Under the pieces are notes generated by a model that saw nothing but the letters and a program-made list of their open reading frames with translations, ran no database searches and was not told where the DNA came from. The position numbers and the translations under genes were made by a program. Positions 59,233 to 64,000 of a DNA stretch of 64,000 nt are shown here, one piece after another; within the stretch, counting starts at the first letter, position 1; each line of letters begins with the position of its first letter. This DNA is from Streptomyces albus subsp. albus (lineage in GTDB: Bacteria > Actinomycetota > Actinomycetes > Streptomycetales > Streptomycetaceae): NCBI RefSeq assembly GCF_000725885.1, contig NZ_JODR01000006.1:124001-188000 (forward strand). The letters are read 5' to 3'.

Positions 59233-59288
59233 GTCTCGCTCGCCCTCTCCGCGCGCCCTTCACCATGACCTGCCGCCCGGCGCGCGGG

Positions 59289-59582
59289 TCACTGCCCCTG
59301 AATCCCGAGGGCGCCGCGCCAGTCGGCGTCGGCGTGCGACTGCACCATCGAACTGAGCGTGATGGAGGCACTCTTGAGGGCGTTGAGGGCATCCTCGTCC
59401 TTCGTGGTGTTCTCCGTCTGGATCGCCTGCCAGGCTTCCTTGCTGTTGCCGAGGAAGGACTGGGAGAGCGACTGCAACTCCTGCACCAGCTGTTGCAGCG
59501 CCCCATACATCTTGTCACCGGCGGCGGCCAGCTCGTGCGCGTCTTCCTGGGTCAGCGCGGTGTTCACGGACAGGTTGGCCAT
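59289..59582 (-). CDS. WXG100-family (EsxA/EsxB-like) protein
   Basis: A 97-residue helical hairpin with the turn 'NSKEAWQAIQTE' near residue 50 (W-Q-A instead of W-x-G). 'LAAAGDKMYGALQQLVQELQSL' precedes and 'LNALKSASITLSSMVQSHADADW' follows. GAGAGGA lies before ATG 59582. It is the best Esx-like candidate here and may pair with one of its neighbours for export. Confidence 0.8.
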   Translation of the reverse strand: MANLSVNTALTQEDAHELAAAGDKMYGALQQLVQELQSLSQSFLGNSKEAWQAIQTENTTKDEDALNALKSASITLSSMVQSHADADWRGALGIQGQ

Positions 59583-59672
59583 GAGACGGGTCCTCTCGCA
59601 GTCGTGTCAGGGAAGCAGTGAGGTTTCTGCGGGCCGCCCCGCGACAGCAGGGCCGGCCGTCCGCGCGGCGGC

Positions 59673-60026
59673 TCAGCCCAGTACGCGCTCGACCTCGTCC
59701 GCGGGCGCGACCTCCTGCACGTCGCCCATCCAGCCGGCCGCCTGGTGGATCTGCTCCAGTTCGTTGGAGTCCAGGTAGTGGTTGGCCTGCGTCAGATCAC
59801 TGTGGAGCTGGTTGACCTTCGCGGTGATCTGGTTGTACCACTCGATCCACTTGTTGACCTCCTCCCGGAACACCCTGCTGGAGTCGGCCGTGTAGTGCGT
59901 CTCGACCTTCTCCACGATGTCGGCAACCGTCCGGCCCGCCTTCCCCATTTCGGCGATATAGCCCTCGGTCTCCGTAAGTATCCGCTTGAGGTCTTCTTCG
60001 CTCTTCTGGATAACCAGCGAACTCAC
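59673..60026 (-). CDS. Small helical ESX-locus protein
   Basis: A 117-residue helical protein: 'EEDLKRILTETEGYIAEMGKAGRTVADIVEKVETHY', 'REEVNKWIEWYNQITAKVNQLHSDL'. GTG 60026 with AGGAGG gives the best start; a longer frame adds a Pro-rich tail without family character. There is no WxG. It is likely a WXG100-like partner; a 153-bp gap without features separates it from eccB. Confidence 0.72.
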   Translation of the reverse strand: MSSLVIQKSEEDLKRILTETEGYIAEMGKAGRTVADIVEKVETHYTADSSRVFREEVNKWIEWYNQITAKVNQLHSDLTQANHYLDSNELEQIHQAAGWMGDVQEVAPADEVERVLG

Positions 60027-60179
60027 CGGGACGCCTCCTGGGAACGACGGAATACGGGCAGGCATGTCGAATCGCCGTCAGCCGTAAGCACTTTGACGAG
60101 CCGACGGCTCGCAGCCTATGCCGGGACGGAGAACAAAGTAACGGCCTTGAGGTTGAATTGAGGTTACACGTGATCTTCG

Positions 60180-61730
60180 TTATCCATCCGTAGTACGCCT
60201 CCCCGGCTCCGTGCCCGTATTGTCCTTCCCGCTGTCCGCCGCCTTTTTTGCGGAGCCCTCGGCGGAACCCGTGGGCCGGTCCTCACGGCCGCAGTCCGCA
60301 GGGCGCTCCGCCGCCCGGACCAGCCCAGTGCGGGACAGCCGGGACGCGTCCAGCGTCGGCCCGGCGGGCAGCAGTTGCAGCCAGGCGTCGGGCAGCCGCA
60401 CCTGGCGGGCGCCGTCGTAGCCGAGCCGTTCCGCGGCGCCGGCGGCCAGCGGGTAGGCCACCCCGTCGTCCGTCACCAGGTACCGCGCACCGCCCGCGCC
60501 GGAGGAGGACAGCGAACCGACCAGCGCGCCACCGCCGTTCTCGACCCACACCTGATCGGCCTGGAGACAGCCTCGCCCGACGCCGGGCCGCAGTGCCGGG
60601 GCGCCGGAGGGCACGGCGTCGGCGGGCCGTACCACGACGGCGGTCGAAGGGGTGCGGCCGTGCGGGGTGACCTGGGCGCACACGGCCTGACCGCTGCCCG
60701 CCGTCACCAGCTTCGGCACCGAACGGGGCAGGCCGCGCGCCAGTTCGCCCGCCGCGGTCTCCGGGGCCCGGTGTTCGGCCAGGTCGGAGGGGCCCAGCCT
60801 GCGGGCACCGACCGTGCCGCCCCCGTATGCCTTCTCCTGGGTGGCGGGGGCACCCCGCAGCAGTTCGTACAGCAGGGGCGTCAGCGGGACCAGCCCGTCG
60901 CGGCGCAGCAGGTAGTGCTGGCCGCCCGCGCCCTCGAAGAGCTGGCCGAGGCGGGTGGTGCCGGTGCTGAGCCGGGGCCCCGCGTCGCCGCGGCCGGGCA
61001 CGTGCGGCGCGGCGAGGTCGGGTCCCGCGGGCAGGGTGTCGAGGAACGCCGCCGGCACGGACGGCGCGGACCGGCCGGACCAGCCCAGCGCCGCCTGGCC
61101 GTCCGAGGAACGCGGCAGTGCCAGCCGCTGGCCGCGCCACAGCGCGTACCGGGTGCCGTCGGGGCCGGTGACCAGGGTCGCCTCCTTGTCGGCGAGTCCT
61201 CGCCCGGAGGGCAGGTCGCCGACGGCGACGCTCAGCCTGCCGCGGTCCTTCCCCCGTCCGGCCGGGTCCCGCGTGGTGCACGCCGCCCAGCTCCCGGTGC
61301 GCAGGTCGCCGCTGCCGGGCAGGCCGTCGGGCGCCCCGACGATGCCCAGGGGTGCCCCGCGGGCGGCCGAGTCCAGTGAGGCGGACGCCACCGTCTTGGT
61401 GGTCATACTGTCGCCGGCCAGGAGTTTGGCGGAGGCCATGTTGAGCACGGGGTGCAGCCGGCCCCCGGTGTACAGGTAGCGGGCGCCGGAGTCCTTGACG
61501 ACCACGAGGGTGCCGTCGGTGCGCCACGAGGTGTTGCCGCCCGGCACCAGCAGCCCGTAGAGACCGACACCCACCGCTATCAGCACGGCGAGCACGATGC
61601 CGCACCCCATGCCGCGCCTGGTGCGGCCGAGGGGTGCGTCCGGGGTGTCCGGATCGTCGCGCAGCATGCTGGAGGAGAGCCTGCCCAGCACGAACAGATG
61701 CGCCTGTACCTGGTCCTTACGGGACTGCAT
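60180..61730 (-). CDS. eccB: EccB, ESX core membrane protein
   Basis: A 516-residue type VII component. The N-terminal 'MQSRKDQVQAHLFVLGRLSSSML' is the EccB signature. A single membrane helix 'GCGIVLAVLIAVGVGLYGLL' lies at about 41-60. A large external domain has repeated strand motifs such as 'YLYTGGRLHPVLNMASAKLL' and 'YALWRGQRLALP'. GAGGAGGG precedes ATG 61730. Cys residues in the external part could pair, as in mycobacterial EccB. Confidence 0.9.
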   Translation of the reverse strand: MQSRKDQVQAHLFVLGRLSSSMLRDDPDTPDAPLGRTRRGMGCGIVLAVLIAVGVGLYGLLVPGGNTSWRTDGTLVVVKDSGARYLYTGGRLHPVLNMASAKLLAGDSMTTKTVASASLDSAARGAPLGIVGAPDGLPGSGDLRTGSWAACTTRDPAGRGKDRGRLSVAVGDLPSGRGLADKEATLVTGPDGTRYALWRGQRLALPRSSDGQAALGWSGRSAPSVPAAFLDTLPAGPDLAAPHVPGRGDAGPRLSTGTTRLGQLFEGAGGQHYLLRRDGLVPLTPLLYELLRGAPATQEKAYGGGTVGARRLGPSDLAEHRAPETAAGELARGLPRSVPKLVTAGSGQAVCAQVTPHGRTPSTAVVVRPADAVPSGAPALRPGVGRGCLQADQVWVENGGGALVGSLSSSGAGGARYLVTDDGVAYPLAAGAAERLGYDGARQVRLPDAWLQLLPAGPTLDASRLSRTGLVRAAERPADCGREDRPTGSAEGSAKKAADSGKDNTGTEPGRRTTDG

Positions 61731-61843
61731 GGGATTCCCTCCTCGGCCCGGGCACGGGCCGCGCGGCGCGCGTGCCCGCACCCCGCCGGGGCATGACGGT
61801 GCGGTGAGGTCGGTGCGGGGGTCGTGGTGGCCGCGGCGGGCGG

Positions 61844-63235
61844 TCAGCCGCTGATGCCGCGGATCAGGTGGTAGACGCCCGTCGCGGCGAGCGCCAGCGG
61901 GATCAGGGCGATGGCGACCCCCGTGTGCAGCAGGTCGCCGGCGCGGCCCCAGTAGGGCACCAGCCGGCGGCCCGGCACCGTCCAGGCGGCGACCGCGGCC
62001 ACCGCGGCGGCGGCGACCAGACCCACGGTCATGCCCAGCCGTCCGGCCGGTCCGGCACCGGCCGCCGTCACACAGGCGCTGAGCAGCAGCCCGTACGCGC
62101 CCGGCAGCAGCATGGCCAGCCGTTGCCAGAGGCTGCCCACGGAACGCACGTGCAACAGCAGCAGCACGCTCAGCGCGGCGGCGAACACCGGCTCGGGCCA
62201 GTCGTCGGTGGCCGGGCCGGTGGCCAGCGCGGTGACGGCGGCGGCCAGCACCACGCCCAGTCCGGTGTACAGGCCGGTCAGATAGTTGCTGGCGGTCACG
62301 GCCCGCAGGGTCACCCGGCGCGGCTCGTGCGGCTCGATGTCGTCCTGGAGGTCCTCGGAGGTGGCCGGCGGCAACGGCAGCCGCAGACCGGCCAGCCGGA
62401 AGCTCAGCCCGGGCGCGAGGCCGCCCACCACGACCGCGGCCAGCGCCACCACGCAGGCGGCGGCCGGCAGGTCGAGCCCGGTGAGCACCAGACCGCCGGT
62501 GACGGCGGTCAGCAAGGTGACGGTGAAGGCACCGAGGAACAGGGGGACGCAGGCGGCGACGGCCGCCAGCCCCAGCACGGTGGCACCAGTGGCGGTCGCC
62601 CCGCCCGCCAGCAGCCGTGCCCCGAGAAGCGCTTCCGGGCCGCCCTCGGTGGGGACGAGGGCGCCGGCGACGCCCAGGCAGGGCACCGCGACAGCGGCGA
62701 GGGCCGCACCGCCCGCGGCGTCGCCCACCGCCCGGGAGGCGATGCCCGCGCAGGCCAGCAGGAGCAGCGCGAGCGCCGCGCAGGCCCCGGCCCGCAGCAG
62801 GGCGGACGGTCCGGGCAGCAGCAGCGTCACCAGGCCGCCGGCCAGCGCGCTCACCGTCAGGCCGAGCAGCAGCCGCCGGGTCAGTTCGGGGCGCCAGCTG
62901 TCGGAGCGGGAGCGCAGCACTTCACCGACGCCGTCGACCAGGTCGTCGAAGGCGGCCTCGGGCAGCGTCTCGTTGCGGGGCCGCAGATGGAGGGTGTCAC
63001 CGTCGCGCAGCTCCAGTGCCCGCGCGGTCAGTTCGCCATCGAGCGGCGGGGCGCCCAGACGTTGCAGCACCCAGCCCCCGTGTTCCAGGGCGAGTTCGTC
63101 CAGTCCGTCGCCCGCGTAGTCCAGCAGAACGGGCATGAGTTCCACAAGCGGAACGTCGACGGGGATGCCCAACTCGAAGACGGACTCCGGCGCGCGGATG
63201 GTTATTCGGCACAGGCCGACGGTGGTATCGCTCAC
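61844..63235 (-). CDS. eccD: EccD, ESX membrane channel protein
   Basis: A 463-residue protein. An N-terminal ubiquitin-like domain (residues about 1-95, 'LCRITIRAPESVFELGIPVDVPL', 'LELRDGDTLHLRPRN') is followed by about 11 membrane helices. GTG 63235 ('VSDTTVGLCR') with AGGAAG about 10 nt upstream is preferred; longer starts lack a ribosome site. It is 113 bp upstream of eccB and divergent from eccC. Confidence 0.9.
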   Translation of the reverse strand: MSDTTVGLCRITIRAPESVFELGIPVDVPLVELMPVLLDYAGDGLDELALEHGGWVLQRLGAPPLDGELTARALELRDGDTLHLRPRNETLPEAAFDDLVDGVGEVLRSRSDSWRPELTRRLLLGLTVSALAGGLVTLLLPGPSALLRAGACAALALLLLACAGIASRAVGDAAGGAALAAVAVPCLGVAGALVPTEGGPEALLGARLLAGGATATGATVLGLAAVAACVPLFLGAFTVTLLTAVTGGLVLTGLDLPAAACVVALAAVVVGGLAPGLSFRLAGLRLPLPPATSEDLQDDIEPHEPRRVTLRAVTASNYLTGLYTGLGVVLAAAVTALATGPATDDWPEPVFAAALSVLLLLHVRSVGSLWQRLAMLLPGAYGLLLSACVTAAGAGPAGRLGMTVGLVAAAAVAAVAAWTVPGRRLVPYWGRAGDLLHTGVAIALIPLALAATGVYHLIRGISG

Positions 63236-63302
63236 GGCGCTCGCTTCCTGGCTGTCCGGAACAGGGCCGGGTCGACGCGGGATTGAGGAGAACATTATCG
63301 TT

Positions 63303-63331
63303 GCCACCGCCCGGAATTCTCGGGCGGTGGC
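63303..63331. promoter_or_regulatory. 11-bp inverted repeat in the eccC-eccD divergent region
   Basis: GCCACCGCCCG (63303-63313) and CGGGCGGTGGC (63321-63331) around gaattct lie 68 bp upstream of eccD and 168 bp upstream of eccC. It may be an operator or leader hairpin for either unit. The rest of 63236-63498 shows no gene. Confidence 0.4.
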
Positions 63332-63498
63332 ACCGCGAGCAATTCGCCGGGAAAGCAGGCGGTTTGCGGCAGCGGTTCCGCACCGTGTTCGCCGGGGGGC
63401 GACCGGTCCGGCCCGAGGGCCGCGGCGGGGTGTCCCGGCCGGCCCGTCGTGCCCCGCCGCCTCGCGGTGGACGGCCGTCCTCCACGGAAGGTTCACCT

Positions 63499-64000
63499 TT
63501 GAGCACCGTCACGTTCCGCCGCCCGCCGCGCCGCCCGGGGCCGCAGATGCCGCAGGGCGAACTGGATCTCCAGGAGCCGCCGACGCTGCCGGAGCGGCAG
63601 GGCGCGGTGTCCGGGATGCTGATGTACGCGCCGATGGCGCTCAGCTCCATGGGCATGGTGCTGCTGTTCCTGCGCCCCGGCATGGCGGGCCGCGGCGGGA
63701 TCTTCATGTACGTGGCCCTGGGCTTCATGGGCGTGTCCATGGTGGTCATGCTGATCAGCCAGCTGCTGCGCAGCGCCCACGACCGCAAGACACAGCTGCG
63801 CGACGAGCGCCGTGACTATCTGCGGTATCTGTCCACCAGCCGGCGCCGGGTGCGCAAGGTGATCCTCCAGCAGCGCCGCGCGCAGGCGTGGCGGCATCCC
63901 GACCCCGACGCGTTGTGGTCGCTGGCCCGCACCGACCGGCTGTGGGAACGGCGGCCGACCCACGAGGACTTCGCCGAGGTGCGCATCGCCACCGGCCCGC
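63499..64000 (+). CDS. eccC: EccC, FtsK/SpoIIIE-type ESX ATPase, partial
   Basis: The first 167 codons of the T7SS motor protein, cut by the right edge. It has the Pro/Arg-rich EccC start 'TVTFRRPPRRPGPQMPQGEL', two membrane helices ('MLMYAPMALSSMGMVLLFL' and 'GIFMYVALGFMGVSMVVML'), then 'RKTQLRDERRDYLRYLSTSRRRVRK' and 'HPDPDALWSLARTDRLWERRP', all typical. TTG 63499 has GGAAGG 7 nt upstream. Confidence 0.9.
   Translation, partial: MSTVTFRRPPRRPGPQMPQGELDLQEPPTLPERQGAVSGMLMYAPMALSSMGMVLLFLRPGMAGRGGIFMYVALGFMGVSMVVMLISQLLRSAHDRKTQLRDERRDYLRYLSTSRRRVRKVILQQRRAQAWRHPDPDALWSLARTDRLWERRPTHEDFAEVRIATGP

Overview
The window is very GC-rich actinomycete DNA. GTG and TTG starts are common, ATGA-type overlaps are frequent, and there is a StrR-type and a SARP-type regulator, a chaplin-like surface protein and an actinobacterial type VII secretion (ESX) locus. 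A Streptomyces or close relative is the best guess. I see no tRNA, rRNA, CRISPR array, IS element or integrase.

Region 1 (about 1-21.2 kb) looks like a specialised-metabolite locus without PKS, NRPS or terpene synthase. Its core is a tightly coupled plus-strand operon at 8.5-15.0 kb: glutamine-dependent asparagine-synthetase-like amidotransferase, PrpF-type isomerase, acyl-CoA dehydrogenase, dihydroorotase-like cyclic amidohydrolase, FAD hydroxylase; a class I methyltransferase follows. Around it lie a StrR/NovG-type activator, a 4-oxalocrotonate-tautomerase-like protein, two paralogous leucine-carboxyl-methyltransferase-like enzymes, a P450 with an unusual I helix, a Methyltransf_2 O-methyltransferase, an atypical LuxR response regulator, and a second unit with a CynX-type exporter, an ArsR-rhodanese redox sensor, a dihydroxypyridine-hydroxylase-like flavoprotein and a catechol-type O-methyltransferase. 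My working model (inference) is that a small unsaturated di- or tricarboxylate is isomerised, amidated, cyclised to an imide or 2,6-dihydroxypyridine, hydroxylated and O-methylated. A ribbon-helix-helix repressor, a VOC-fold protein and an MFS pump at the left edge form a self-contained resistance module with matching operators.

Region 2 (21.2-27.3 kb) is a MarR-controlled operon: P450, [3Fe-4S] ferredoxin, ferredoxin reductase, MFS exporter and SDR, ending in a YjbR-like gene. Region 3 (27.3-32.9 kb) is a small catabolic unit: an IclR regulator in frame with RidA, a divergent M20 deacylase, a D-threonine-aldolase-family PLP enzyme and an ACS-type permease. Region 4 (33-39.1 kb) is mixed: dehalogenase-like hydrolase, SARP regulator, tandem chaplin-like protein, DUF2975/YozG pair and a lipoprotein.

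Region 5 (39.2-64 kb) is a type VII secretion locus: eccC (plus strand, cut by the right edge), and on the minus strand eccD, eccB, three small WXG100-like proteins, a large W-x-G/Gly-rich secreted protein, a YbaB-like protein, another small helical protein and a 4,877-residue giant with a membrane-active N-terminus, a papain-like (toxin glutamine deamidase) domain and only two cysteines. A membrane-anchored golvesin-domain protein follows. EccE and MycP are not in view.
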